A DNA stretch of 36,820 nt from assembly GCA_015486955.1 (NCBI GenBank), contig WFQR01000026.1:1-36820 (forward strand), written 5' to 3'. The DNA is from Hippea sp. GTDB taxonomy: Bacteria > Campylobacterota_A > Desulfurellia > Desulfurellales > Hippeaceae. Below the pieces are notes generated by a model that saw nothing but the letters and a program-made list of their open reading frames with translations, had not been told where the DNA came from and did not search any database. This document shows positions 16,617 to 25,161 of the stretch, in pieces; within the stretch, counting starts at the first letter, position 1; the number at the start of each line of letters is the position of its first letter. The position numbers and the translations under genes are program-made.

Positions 16617-17708
16617 ATGGGGTTTAAATGTGGTATTGTTGGTCTTCCAAATGTGGGAAAATCCACAACCTTTAATGCATTGAGCAATGCAAATGCAGAA
16701 AGCTCCAATTTCCCCTTTTGCACCATAGACCCAAATGTGGGTATAGCAACGGTTAAAGACGAAAGGCTTTACAAGTTGGCAGAATTGGTTAAACCCAAGA
16801 AGGTTACACCGCCAACGGTGGAGTTTGTGGACATTGCTGGTCTTGTTAAGGGTGCAAGTAAGGGTGCAGGTTTGGGAAACAAGTTCTTATCACATATCAG
16901 GGATGTTCAAGTCATAGTGCATGTCGTTCGGTGCTTTGAGGATGAAGACATAGTCCATACGATGGGCAGCGTTGACCCAAAAAGGGACATAGAGGTTATA
17001 GATCTGGAATTGATGCTTGCCGATCTTCAAACAATAGAGAACAGGACGAACAAGCTCATAAAACAGGCGAAAACGGGGGATAAAAAGGCCAAAGAGGAAC
17101 TTGAAATATTGGAGAGGTTTAAAAAGTTTTTGGAAGAGGGAAAACCACTGAGGCAACAAATGTTAGATGAAAGGGAAAAAGATGTGATTAAAGAACTCAG
17201 ACTGCTCAGCGCGAAGCCTGTAATTTATGTGGCAAATGTGTCCGAAGATGATATATCGGGAAACGAATACTCTAAAATAGTTGAGGAAATAGCAAAGAAA
17301 GAAAATGCACCGGTCATCGTTTTATCAAGCAAAGTAGAGGAGCAGATCAGCAAATTGGACGATGAGGAAAAACAAGAGTTCATGGAGATGCTGGGTATAA
17401 AAGAGTCGGGTCTCGATAGGTTAGCGAAGATTGGATACAAGATGCTTGGGCTTATAACGTTCTTCACGGCAGGTCCTAAGGAAGTTAGGGGATGGACCAT
17501 AAAACAGGGCACAACAGCAAAGGAAGCAGCTGGCGTCATACACAGCGATATCGAAAGGGGTTTCATACGGGCAGAGATCATAAAGTATGAGGACTACATA
17601 GCCTGCGGTGGTGAAAAAGAGGCAAAAGAAAAGGGCTTGATGCACTTGGAAGGCAAAGACTACATAATGCAAGATGGCGATGTAGTGTACTTCAGGTTCA
17701 ACGTATGA
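16617..17708 (+). CDS. ychF: Redox-regulated ATPase/GTPase YchF
   Basis: The 363-residue product has the usual YchF length when started at the ATG at 16617; an earlier GTG (16602) inside prfA would add five residues that the family lacks. The P-loop is GLPNVGKST (9-17) and [19 protein letters not shown] is the G3 region. The G4 box is NVSE instead of NKxD, which is why YchF prefers ATP. A C-terminal TGS domain ends with [13 protein letters not shown]. It is a universal cytoplasmic protein that binds ribosomes. It starts 4 bases after prfA and overlaps ribF by 4 (ATGA). Confidence 0.96.
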   Translation: MGFKCGIVGLPNVGKSTTFNALSNANAESSNFPFCTIDPNVGIATVKDERLYKLAELVKPKKVTPPTVEFVDIAGLVKGASKGAGLGNKFLSHIRDVQVIVHVVRCFEDEDIVHTMGSVDPKRDIEVIDLELMLADLQTIENRTNKLIKQAKTGDKKAKEELEILERFKKFLEEGKPLRQQMLDEREKDVIKELRLLSAKPVIYVANVSEDDISGNEYSKIVEEIAKKENAPVIVLSSKVEEQISKLDDEEKQEFMEMLGIKESGLDRLAKIGYKMLGLITFFTAGPKEVRGWTIKQGTTAKEAAGVIHSDIERGFIRAEIIKYEDYIACGGEKEAKEKGLMHLEGKDYIMQDGDVVYFRFNV

Positions 17709-18619
17709 GGATAATAAGGGACGTATACAATCCGTGCGATATAAAAGACCCTGTTGTTGCTTTGGGAAACTTTGACGGTATTCACTTAGGACATCAAGCG
17801 CTAATTAAAGAAACCGTGAGACGTGCCAATGAGATAAATGGGACACCCGTGCTTTTTACTTTCTACCCTCACCCAATTAAAGTTATAAAGAATTTCAACG
17901 AGCCATTTTTAATACAAACGTTTAAGGAAAAAGCCAAAATAGTCGAAAGCTTGGGTATAGAAACAATAATCTGCGCTCGATTTACAAAGGAATTTGCAAG
18001 TTTGGAACCCGAATACTTCATAAAGCACATACTCGTGGATAACCTGAATGTAAAGGTGGTCTGTGTAGGCCATGACTACACATTCGGCAAAATGGGTGCA
18101 GGAACGACAAAAACGCTTAAGGAATTTTCCATAAAGTACGACTTCGATGTGGTCGTTATACCGCCCGTTAAAATCGAAGGTGTTATAGTCAGCTCAACAA
18201 AGATCCGAGAGTTTTTAAAAAACGGTATTATTTCAAAGGCAAACGAGTTTTTGGGCAGAAGATACACAATCTCTGGAATTGTTAAAGAGGGAGACAGGCG
18301 CGGTGCATCACTGGGCTTTCCAACGGCAAACATATATCCAAAGAACGACATAATCCTTTTGAATGGCGTTTATGCCGCTTATGCATATGTGGATTCAAAA
18401 AAGTACAAAGCCGCCGTGAATGTGGGAACAAACCCAACATTTAAAGGAACAGTCAAGCATATAGAAGCCCATCTTTTGGGATTTGCAGGCGATATCTACG
18501 GAAAAAAGATAACAATTGAGTTTGTGGACTTCATAAGGGAAGAAAGGGCTTTTAAAAGGATTGATGATCTAATTAAACAAATAAAATCTGATATAAGAAA
18601 AATAGACAAGATGTTGTAG
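17705..18619 (+). CDS. ribF: Bifunctional riboflavin kinase/FAD synthetase
   Basis: This 304-residue enzyme makes FMN from riboflavin and then FAD, using ATP in both steps. The N-terminal nucleotidyltransferase domain shows ALGNFDGIHLGHQ (19-31), with the HxGH motif, and FTFYPHP; the C-terminal kinase domain starts near 184 with GRRYTISGIVKEGDRRG and GFPTANIYP. Length and domain order are standard. It overlaps ychF by 4 bases. It precedes a UbiD enzyme, which needs a modified FMN, and a nitroreductase, which needs FMN, so this part of the operon is centred on flavins. Confidence 0.95.
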   Translation: MRIIRDVYNPCDIKDPVVALGNFDGIHLGHQALIKETVRRANEINGTPVLFTFYPHPIKVIKNFNEPFLIQTFKEKAKIVESLGIETIICARFTKEFASLEPEYFIKHILVDNLNVKVVCVGHDYTFGKMGAGTTKTLKEFSIKYDFDVVVIPPVKIEGVIVSSTKIREFLKNGIISKANEFLGRRYTISGIVKEGDRRGASLGFPTANIYPKNDIILLNGVYAAYAYVDSKKYKAAVNVGTNPTFKGTVKHIEAHLLGFAGDIYGKKITIEFVDFIREERAFKRIDDLIKQIKSDIRKIDKML

Positions 18620-18627
18620 GTGACTGT

Positions 18628-20082
18628 ATGGTTTTTGAAAACTTGCACGAGTACTTGGATGCGCTAAAAAAGAGAAGCGAACTCATCGTAATAAAAGACG
18701 AAGTAGACCCCGTATACGAAATGGGGCACATCGCAGACAGGCTTATTAAGGGCAAAGGTCCCGCAGTTTTGTTTAAAAACCCAAAGGGTAGCAACATACC
18801 CGTCGCAATGAATTTATTTGGAACTAAAGAGCGCACAGAATTCGCACTAAACGTTGAAAGCTTGGATGACCTCGGTAAACGTGTGGAAGAGTTGGTCAAC
18901 GCCGAAGTTCCATATAACTTTTGGGATAAGTTGAGAAACATAGTTAAACTCAAAGAGTTCGGCAAGTTTATACCGAAAATCGTAAAGGAAGCACCGTGTC
19001 AAGAGGTAATAATTGACGACGTTGACCTGTTCAAACTTCCCATTTTGAAGACATGGCCAAAGGACGGTGGTAGATTTATAACACTACCCCTTGTGTTTAC
19101 AAAAAACCCTTTAACGGGCAAACAAAACTGCGGCATGTACAGAATGCAGGTCTTTGACAAAAACACAACGGGTATGCATTGGCACATACACAAAGATGGA
19201 GCACACCACTTCAGGTGGTACAATGAAAGGAACGAAATAATGCCCGTATGCGTGGCAATAGGCGCAGACCCCACCACGATATACACTGCCACAGCACCGC
19301 TTCCTGAAGACATTGACGAGATGCTCTTTGCATCGTTTTTGAGAAGGAAACCGGTAAAGCTTGTTAAAGCAACACTTTCAGATATATTAATTCCCGCTGA
19401 AGCGGAGATCGTCTTAGAGGGCTATGTAGATCCAAAGGAACCGTTGCACTTAGAAGGCCCCTTCGGGGATCACACGGGCTACTATTCACTTGAAGACTAC
19501 TACCCTGTATTCCACGTAAAGCGTATAACAATGAGAAAAGACGCCATATATCCGGCAACGATCGTCGGAAAACCACCGATGGAAGACTGCTTTTTGGGCA
19601 AAGCCACAGAGAGGTTATTTCTTCCGATCATAAAAAAGATACTGCCAGAGATTGTCGACATAAATCTGCCCATAGAGGGCATCTTCCACAACTTTGCCTT
19701 CGTCTCCATTGACAAGCAGTATCCGGGTCATGCTTTTAAGGTCATAAACGCCCTGTGGGGATTGGGTATGATGAGTTTAACAAAAATCATAGTCGTGCTT
19801 GATAAAAACGTAAACGTGCAGGATATAAGCGAGGTGATCTGGCGGTTAGGTAATAACATCGATCCCCAGAGGGACATAATATTTACAAAAGGCCCTTTGG
19901 ACGTTTTGGAGCATGCATCCGATCTGCCATTCTTTGGCTCAAAAATGGGTATTGATGCAACAAAGAAGTGGAAAAGCGAAGGGTTCAAAAGGGAGTGGCC
20001 CGATGATATCGAGATGAACGAAGATGTTAAGCTAAAAATGGACAAATTACTTAAAAAATACTGGAAGGGGGAGTCAAAATGA
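18628..20082 (+). CDS. UbiD-family decarboxylase, probably menaquinone (futalosine) pathway
   Basis: This 484-residue protein is a UbiD-type decarboxylase that uses prenylated FMN. The block PAEAEIVLEGYVDP followed by EGPFGDHTGYYS contains the acidic residues of the active site, and GMYRMQVFDKNTTGMHWHIHKDG (quoted in part: the MHWHIHKDG segment) is typical of the family. The N-terminal pattern and length fit the group annotated as menaquinone-biosynthesis decarboxylase in organisms using the futalosine route; ordinary UbiD for ubiquinone is less likely in an anaerobe. The ATG follows AGGTGA, 8 bases after ribF. The prenyl-FMN synthase UbiX is not in the window. Confidence 0.82.
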   Translation: MVFENLHEYLDALKKRSELIVIKDEVDPVYEMGHIADRLIKGKGPAVLFKNPKGSNIPVAMNLFGTKERTEFALNVESLDDLGKRVEELVNAEVPYNFWDKLRNIVKLKEFGKFIPKIVKEAPCQEVIIDDVDLFKLPILKTWPKDGGRFITLPLVFTKNPLTGKQNCGMYRMQVFDKNTTGMHWHIHKDGAHHFRWYNERNEIMPVCVAIGADPTTIYTATAPLPEDIDEMLFASFLRRKPVKLVKATLSDILIPAEAEIVLEGYVDPKEPLHLEGPFGDHTGYYSLEDYYPVFHVKRITMRKDAIYPATIVGKPPMEDCFLGKATERLFLPIIKKILPEIVDINLPIEGIFHNFAFVSIDKQYPGHAFKVINALWGLGMMSLTKIIVVLDKNVNVQDISEVIWRLGNNIDPQRDIIFTKGPLDVLEHASDLPFFGSKMGIDATKKWKSEGFKREWPDDIEMNEDVKLKMDKLLKKYWKGESK

Positions 20083-20747
20083 ACGTAATTGATGCCGTAA
20101 AAACGAGATTTTCAGTGAGAAAATTCTTGGACAAACCTGTAGATAAAGAATTGGTTTACAAAATTCTTGATATTGCAAGGTGGTCACCGTCGGGTCACAA
20201 CATGCAACCATGGGAAGTAGCCGTAGTAATGGGGAAAAAGAAGGATGAACTATCGGCAAAACTTGTTGAGGCAGTAAAAAACAGGGCTGAAAGAAAATAC
20301 GACTACTACTATGGACCAAAGGAGTTGCCCGAACATATAAAGGCAAGAAGGAATCAGTGCAACGCACTTGTCTTTGAACACAAGGGCATTGATCCAAAAA
20401 AGGACAGGGATAAGCTCATGGATCACATACTCGAAAACTTCAGGTTCTTTGGGGCTCCCGTTGTTTTGATAATCATGAGAGAAAAGGAATTAGGGGAGCC
20501 ATCCTTTGTTGATTTGGGTTTATTTGGACAAACAATTATGCTCACCGCATTAGAATTTGGCCTTGCAACATGCCCACAGACATCCGTTGCAGCATATCCA
20601 TATATAATCAGAGAAGTGCTGGGAATCCCAGAAAACAAGATGATTGTTTATACAATTGTTCTTGGCTATCCAGATATGGATGCCCACATCAACAAACTGA
20701 GAATGCCGAGGGACGAGGTAGAAAAATTCGCAACATTCTACGAATAA
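20079..20747 (+). CDS. Nitroreductase-family flavoprotein
   Basis: This 222-residue protein has the FMN-binding start of the nitroreductase family (RFSVRKFLDKPV) and the phosphate/flavin block ARWSPSGHNMQPWEV. A C-terminal FATFYE end is normal. Such enzymes are cytoplasmic FMN dimers using NAD(P)H on many acceptors; the substrate here cannot be told. The ATG overlaps the UbiD stop codon (ATGA). A link to the neighbouring quinone decarboxylase is possible but unproved. The recG ATG follows its TAA with no gap. Confidence 0.88.
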   Translation: MNVIDAVKTRFSVRKFLDKPVDKELVYKILDIARWSPSGHNMQPWEVAVVMGKKKDELSAKLVEAVKNRAERKYDYYYGPKELPEHIKARRNQCNALVFEHKGIDPKKDRDKLMDHILENFRFFGAPVVLIIMREKELGEPSFVDLGLFGQTIMLTALEFGLATCPQTSVAAYPYIIREVLGIPENKMIVYTIVLGYPDMDAHINKLRMPRDEVEKFATFYE

Positions 20748-22901
20748 ATGAATACAGATGTAGCCCGAAAAACACTAAACAAATTGGAAAGCTCCCTATT
20801 TAGGGAGCTTTTTTTAAAGAATTACGACAAAGCTCGAAAAACCGTAAGAAAACAGGAATCTATCCTAAAATTTAACCGTGTCGCCGACTGGCTTCTCAAA
20901 GACATTGACGCATTGGACATTTCAAAAAACATAAAGGAAAAGCTAAAAGCAAAGAACATCACAAAATTTATTGATCTTGTTTACACGTTACCCCTGAGAA
21001 TCGAAGATTACACGTTCAAAAATCCCAAAAACCTAAAAGACGGTGAATACACAGCCATAAAAGGAACGGTTCTGTCTAAAAATAAGGGAAATAGGATTTT
21101 GAGTCTTATTATTGATGCCCAAGGAACGCATATAAGGTGCAACTGGTTCAACATCACGCCTTACATAAAGAAATTATTGGATTCCATAAAATTAGGTGAT
21201 GAACTTGTGTTCTTAGGGAAAATCAGTGTTGATGGATTTATAAAGCAAATCAACCATCCAAAGATAGAAAGGGTAGATAGTTTTAAAGAACACAAGAAAA
21301 TCGTATACCCTTCCATTGGTAGCTTGCGCAATGCAACGGTGCAAAAATCGATAGAAAAGTGTTTTGAAGTGGCACCAAAAGAGCCCTACGAATGGTTACC
21401 GTACTCTTCAATTGTAAGAAACAAACTTGATTTCTTCAGTGACTTCTTAAAAAAGATACACGTATTGGGGGAAACAAAGGGTATCGATAAAAGACTAAAA
21501 TACGAAGAACTATTCATGCTGATTCTTGCGTTGAAACTTCAAGAAAAGAACTTAAAGAGCCAAAATGCACCCACAATAAGCATTAATGATAGTTTATTAG
21601 AAGACGTCAAAAGTGTGCTGCCCTTTGAACTAACTACAGATCAGAAAAAGGCGCTAAAAGAGATACTGAGCGATCTAAAAAAGGACAGGCCCATGTTGAG
21701 ATTATTGCAAGGTGATGTGGGATGCGGAAAAACGATCGTTAGCCTAATAGCTGCCCTGTTCGTTGTAAGAGATGGATATCAAGTGGCAATAATGACACCT
21801 ACTCAACCACTTGCCGTACAATTCTTCGGTCAGGCAAGGTTGTTACTTGAAAAATTTGGCTATGCCGTTGAACTCCTTATCAGCTCAACCAAAGACAAGG
21901 AAAGAATATACGACCAGCTAAAAAATGGGAAAATAGACTGTGTGGTTGGTACGCATGCACTTTTGCAGGAAAACGTCGAATTTAAAAATTTGGGCTTTAT
22001 TGTCATAGATGAGCAACACAGATTCGGCGTTGAACAGAGAAAAACACTATCGAAAAAGGGAAAATTTCCACATGTTTTGATTATGAGTGCAACACCCATA
22101 CCAAGAAGTTTATCAATGGTTTTATACTCAAAAACATCATTGAGCACCATAAAAGAAAAACCCAAAAACAGAGGCAAGATTACGACACTGCACTTCTATA
22201 AAAAGGATTCTGATAAAGCATACAAAATAGCGATTGAAGAGATAAAAAAGAACCATCAGGTATACGTAATTGCACCTCTAATTGAGGAATCAGATCATTT
22301 TGAGGATGTAAAAGCGGCAAAGGAATTGTTTGATTTCTTAAAAAAATCGTATTTTAAGAATTACAAAATAGAACTCATGCATGGAAAGCTAAAAAGTGAG
22401 GAAAAGGAAAGGATCATCAGCGAATTCCGTGAAGGCAAAATAGACTGTCTTGTAAGTACAACTGTGATAGAAGTAGGCATAGATTCACCTAACGCAACGG
22501 TTATCATTGTAGAAAACGCGGAAAGATTTGGACTATCCCAGCTACATCAATTGCGGGGCCGCGTGGGAAGGGGAAATTTGGATAGCTTCGCAATCCTCAT
22601 AACTGGCAACGAACTAACAGAAAACGCACAAAAGAGGATAGAAGCCTTATTAAAAACAAATGACGGATTTGAGATTGCTGAGATGGACTTTAAACTCAGG
22701 GGATCAGGCGAGATATTGGGAACCAGACAGCACGGCAAAGACCTCGTTTACACAGATCTCATAAGCGACAAGGAATTGATAAAGAGCGTTAAAAACGATG
22801 TTGAAATGCTAATAGAAAAGGGCTATCCTTTTAATGAGGGATTGTTAAGGATTATGCAGTACAAATGGGAAAAGAGGCTAAGTTACATAAATGTGGGGTG
22901 A
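20748..22901 (+). CDS. recG: ATP-dependent DNA helicase RecG
   Basis: This 717-residue cytoplasmic helicase remodels stalled replication forks and Holliday junctions. After a helical N-terminal extension (1-55), the wedge (OB-fold) domain starts near 57 (ISKNIKEKLKAKNI..LPLRIEDYT). Walker A is GDVGCGKT (322-329), motif II is DEQH (421-424), and the RecG signature ERFGLSQLHQLRGRVGRG follows. The ATG directly abuts the nitroreductase TAA and has no Shine-Dalgarno, so translation should depend on coupling. A terminator-like hairpin lies in codons 14-22. No downstream ATG exists before the helicase core, so the start at 20748 is kept, but a later non-ATG start is possible. Confidence 0.93.
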   Translation: MNTDVARKTLNKLESSLFRELFLKNYDKARKTVRKQESILKFNRVADWLLKDIDALDISKNIKEKLKAKNITKFIDLVYTLPLRIEDYTFKNPKNLKDGEYTAIKGTVLSKNKGNRILSLIIDAQGTHIRCNWFNITPYIKKLLDSIKLGDELVFLGKISVDGFIKQINHPKIERVDSFKEHKKIVYPSIGSLRNATVQKSIEKCFEVAPKEPYEWLPYSSIVRNKLDFFSDFLKKIHVLGETKGIDKRLKYEELFMLILALKLQEKNLKSQNAPTISINDSLLEDVKSVLPFELTTDQKKALKEILSDLKKDRPMLRLLQGDVGCGKTIVSLIAALFVVRDGYQVAIMTPTQPLAVQFFGQARLLLEKFGYAVELLISSTKDKERIYDQLKNGKIDCVVGTHALLQENVEFKNLGFIVIDEQHRFGVEQRKTLSKKGKFPHVLIMSATPIPRSLSMVLYSKTSLSTIKEKPKNRGKITTLHFYKKDSDKAYKIAIEEIKKNHQVYVIAPLIEESDHFEDVKAAKELFDFLKKSYFKNYKIELMHGKLKSEEKERIISEFREGKIDCLVSTTVIEVGIDSPNATVIIVENAERFGLSQLHQLRGRVGRGNLDSFAILITGNELTENAQKRIEALLKTNDGFEIAEMDFKLRGSGEILGTRQHGKDLVYTDLISDKELIKSVKNDVEMLIEKGYPFNEGLLRIMQYKWEKRLSYINVG
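20788..20815 (+). terminator. Terminator-like hairpin inside the 5' end of recG
   Basis: AAAGCTCCC (20788-20796) and GGGAGCTTT (20803-20811) form a perfect 9-base stem with a 6-base loop, followed by a T-run (TTTTTTT across 20809-20815). It has every mark of an intrinsic terminator, yet lies 40 bases inside recG. Translation of recG would keep it unfolded. Confidence 0.7.
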
Positions 22902-22904
22902 GCT

Positions 22905-23693
22905 ATGAAGGTTGCAGTTGGACAGTTTCAAATAGTACCCGGCGACGTTGAGAAAAACTTTAAAAAAGGAACAGAGTTGATAAAGGAAGCAATAGATGAA
23001 GACTGCGATTTGGTACTCTTACCCGAAGTGTGGACTACAGGTTTTCTATTCAAAAAACTGAAAGATCTATCAAAAACAACACCGCCTATCTTAGATGAGA
23101 TTAAAAAGCTATCCAAAGACATTATGATTTGTGGAACGTATGTTGTGGACAACCCTACATCCGATAAGGTCTTCAATATATTTTACACAATATTAGATGG
23201 GAAAATCGTGTTTTCCTATAAAAAAACAATGCTTTTCGGCTTGACGGGAGAAGATAAATACTTTGAAAGAGGAGATTTAGATCAAAATTACACCTTCAAT
23301 GCACTCGGTACAACATTTGGAGTTAGCGTATGCTATGAATTGAGGTTCCCTGAGTTCTTCAGAAGAGCAAGCTTTAAGGGAGCTTTAATACATCTACATC
23401 CAGCAATATGGCCAGAAAATAGGCTTGACCACTGGCTGACACTGACGAGGGCAAGAGCCATAGAAAACCAGTTCTTCCTGTTAACGTCAAATGGGGTGAG
23501 ATTAAGTGGTAAGTGGGAACTCTGCGGACACTCTACCATTTATGACCCTTGGGGTGAAGTAGAAAATCGAATAGAAACCAACGAAGGATTGGCAATTAAA
23601 AAAATAAACTTAGAAAAAACAAACGAGGTCAGAAAAAAACTTACTTCTCTAAAAGATTCTGTAGAATTTCTGGGAGACCTTTATATTAGGTAA
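22905..23693 (+). CDS. Carbon-nitrogen hydrolase (nitrilase family), omega-amidase-like
   Basis: This 262-residue protein belongs to the nitrilase superfamily. The catalytic triad is visible as E41 (LLPEVWTTGF), a lysine at 106 or 107 (FSYKKTMLF) and C143 (SVCYELRFPEFF). The sequence LTGEDKYFERGD after the lysine resembles YafV/omega-amidase-type enzymes, which split the amide of 2-oxoglutaramate or similar compounds; the substrate is an inference. It begins 3 bases after recG with GGGGTGAG as ribosome site, ends the plus-strand operon and overlaps the converging zinc-ribbon gene by 8 bases. It is a distant paralog of the amidase at 31742. Confidence 0.85.
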   Translation: MKVAVGQFQIVPGDVEKNFKKGTELIKEAIDEDCDLVLLPEVWTTGFLFKKLKDLSKTTPPILDEIKKLSKDIMICGTYVVDNPTSDKVFNIFYTILDGKIVFSYKKTMLFGLTGEDKYFERGDLDQNYTFNALGTTFGVSVCYELRFPEFFRRASFKGALIHLHPAIWPENRLDHWLTLTRARAIENQFFLLTSNGVRLSGKWELCGHSTIYDPWGEVENRIETNEGLAIKKINLEKTNEVRKKLTSLKDSVEFLGDLYIR

Positions 23694-24015
23694 ACACCTT
23701 CAAAGGAGCATCCGGTTTCTTCTTTATCTTGCCTTCCCTAATCTCCTCCTCAAAAGCCTTCATCCTCTTTTCAACCATCTCTTTCAGGTGTGCCTTTATA
23801 TCGCTAATCCTGCCCCTCTCTTTTGCAACTTCTAATAACCTCTCGCCTGTTTTCCTGCCTATAAACTTCGCCGTCTCATGTGGTATCAATAGTGCTCCAC
23901 ATGACGGACAAAAATACACCTCAATATCCTTTATCTCCAGCATCTCACCCTTAACGGGCCTCTTAAAAGGCATAACAATCCTTTTCATCTGCCTTCCACA
24001 ATACTTGCAAACCAT
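23686..24015 (-). CDS. Small zinc-ribbon protein (YgiT-type zinc finger-like)
   Basis: The 109-residue product has C3/C6 (CKYCG) and C36/C39 (CPSCG), a split zinc ribbon like that at the N-terminus of YgiT/MqsA-type proteins. The remaining part is a charged helical stretch without the helix-turn-helix that MqsA antitoxins carry. I chose the ATG at 24015, with AAAGGAGGT about ten bases upstream; a GTG at 24027 overlaps that site. It is the last gene of the CoA-transferase operon but lies beyond the gctB terminator, and its 3' end overlaps the converging amidase gene. Function unknown; no toxin partner is adjacent. Confidence 0.7.
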   Translation of the reverse strand: MVCKYCGRQMKRIVMPFKRPVKGEMLEIKDIEVYFCPSCGALLIPHETAKFIGRKTGERLLEVAKERGRISDIKAHLKEMVEKRMKAFEEEIREGKIKKKPDAPLKVFT

Positions 24016-24039
24016 TACCCTTCGCACCTCCTTTTACAA

Positions 24040-24067
24040 AATAAAAACGAGGGGCTAAATGCCCCCC
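24040..24067 (-). terminator. Terminator between gctB and the zinc-ribbon gene
   Basis: On the minus strand GGGGC-ATTTA-GCCCC is followed by TCGTTTTTATTTT. It lies 8 bases past the gctB stop and in front of the zinc-ribbon gene, which would therefore be reached by read-through. Confidence 0.82.
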
Positions 24068-24074
24068 TGAAATT

Positions 24075-25151
24075 TTAGCCTTTAACCTTAACCCTCCAAG
24101 GCTTGCCCGTCTCTTTCTCGTACTCAATCTCCCTCAATGTCTTCCTACTCAAGTAGATCCTCGTTGGGTCAACGATCATTCTCAATACTTTTAACTGCTC
24201 AATTGTAGGAGTTGGTGTTTCAGGAACATCGTCGGTTGGTTTCAATACCTTACCGCTTTTGTCCTTCAACTCCCAACCCACGTTCTCAATTACGTCCTTC
24301 AAGCTCACGCCTGGGTGGACACTTCTCAACCTCATGTCATAGATACCGTCATTAGGATAACTCTCCATGACGCATATATCTGAGGTCATAACGCCTTTTC
24401 CGCCTCTCGGCACACCGTAATCCCACCTTGTCTCGCCTTCTGGACCCCTTGATCCTGCAATCGTTGTCAAATAGCATACATGCGGTGGGAATCTCCTCTT
24501 TTCCTGAACCATGATAGCGAGCGTGAAGTCAGACTGCTGACCTATTGGGTTAGAACCACCTGATCCTGTAAACCTTACCGCTGGGCCCAATTTATGATCG
24601 TCCATTCTCTCATCCTGGCTTCTTTCGCCTTTCTTTATAATGGATGGGAAGTATCCCATTCTCCCTTCTTTTTCTTTATCCCATATTGCCGTAGCGTTGA
24701 TGTTTCCATACTGATCATACTCAGCACCGCCTAAAACACCGCCTGTGACGTAACCCCTCTGCTCATAAGTTCCAAATGCGTCGATCATGGATAGAGCTGT
24801 TGATGCCATGTATGCACCGCGGATGTCCGCAACGGAGATTGGAATGTGCTCGAACTTTGGATCGAGCATTCCAGCTTCCATAACAATTGTTGCACCTGGG
24901 TTGATCGTATGCTGGGCTTCAGCCATTGTCAAAACGGGCAATCCCGTTCCTACGAACATGGAAGCGCCGTTTGGAATCATAGTGGAACCAGCGATAGCAA
25001 GGAGCTCAATCGTTGTAAACTCATCCGGTGGAAGATCGTACTCCTTGCAGTATGCTTCATACTCAGCATCACTGATACCAGATTTAAAATCTTTAACTAA
25101 CTCAATAATTTCATCAACAGTCGATATCTCTACCGGTACATATACACCCAT
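24075..25151 (-). CDS. Glutaconate-type CoA-transferase, subunit B
   Basis: This 358-residue protein is the beta subunit of a family I CoA-transferase of the glutaconate type. E92 in ATIVMEAGMLD is the likely catalytic glutamate that forms the CoA thioester, by analogy with the beta-subunit glutamate of the Acidaminococcus enzyme. GTGLPVLTMAEAQ and GAGGSNPIG-like glycine loops (here TGSGGSNPIGQQSD) line the site. It is about 90 residues longer than that enzyme. The ATG at 25151 has AAGGAGGT just upstream; a longer open frame to 25211 would run into gctA. The pair moves CoA between carboxylic acids; the acids are unknown. Confidence 0.82.
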   Translation of the reverse strand: MGVYVPVEISTVDEIIELVKDFKSGISDAEYEAYCKEYDLPPDEFTTIELLAIAGSTMIPNGASMFVGTGLPVLTMAEAQHTINPGATIVMEAGMLDPKFEHIPISVADIRGAYMASTALSMIDAFGTYEQRGYVTGGVLGGAEYDQYGNINATAIWDKEKEGRMGYFPSIIKKGERSQDERMDDHKLGPAVRFTGSGGSNPIGQQSDFTLAIMVQEKRRFPPHVCYLTTIAGSRGPEGETRWDYGVPRGGKGVMTSDICVMESYPNDGIYDMRLRSVHPGVSLKDVIENVGWELKDKSGKVLKPTDDVPETPTPTIEQLKVLRMIVDPTRIYLSRKTLREIEYEKETGKPWRVKVKG

Positions 25152-25161
25152 TTTTACCTCC

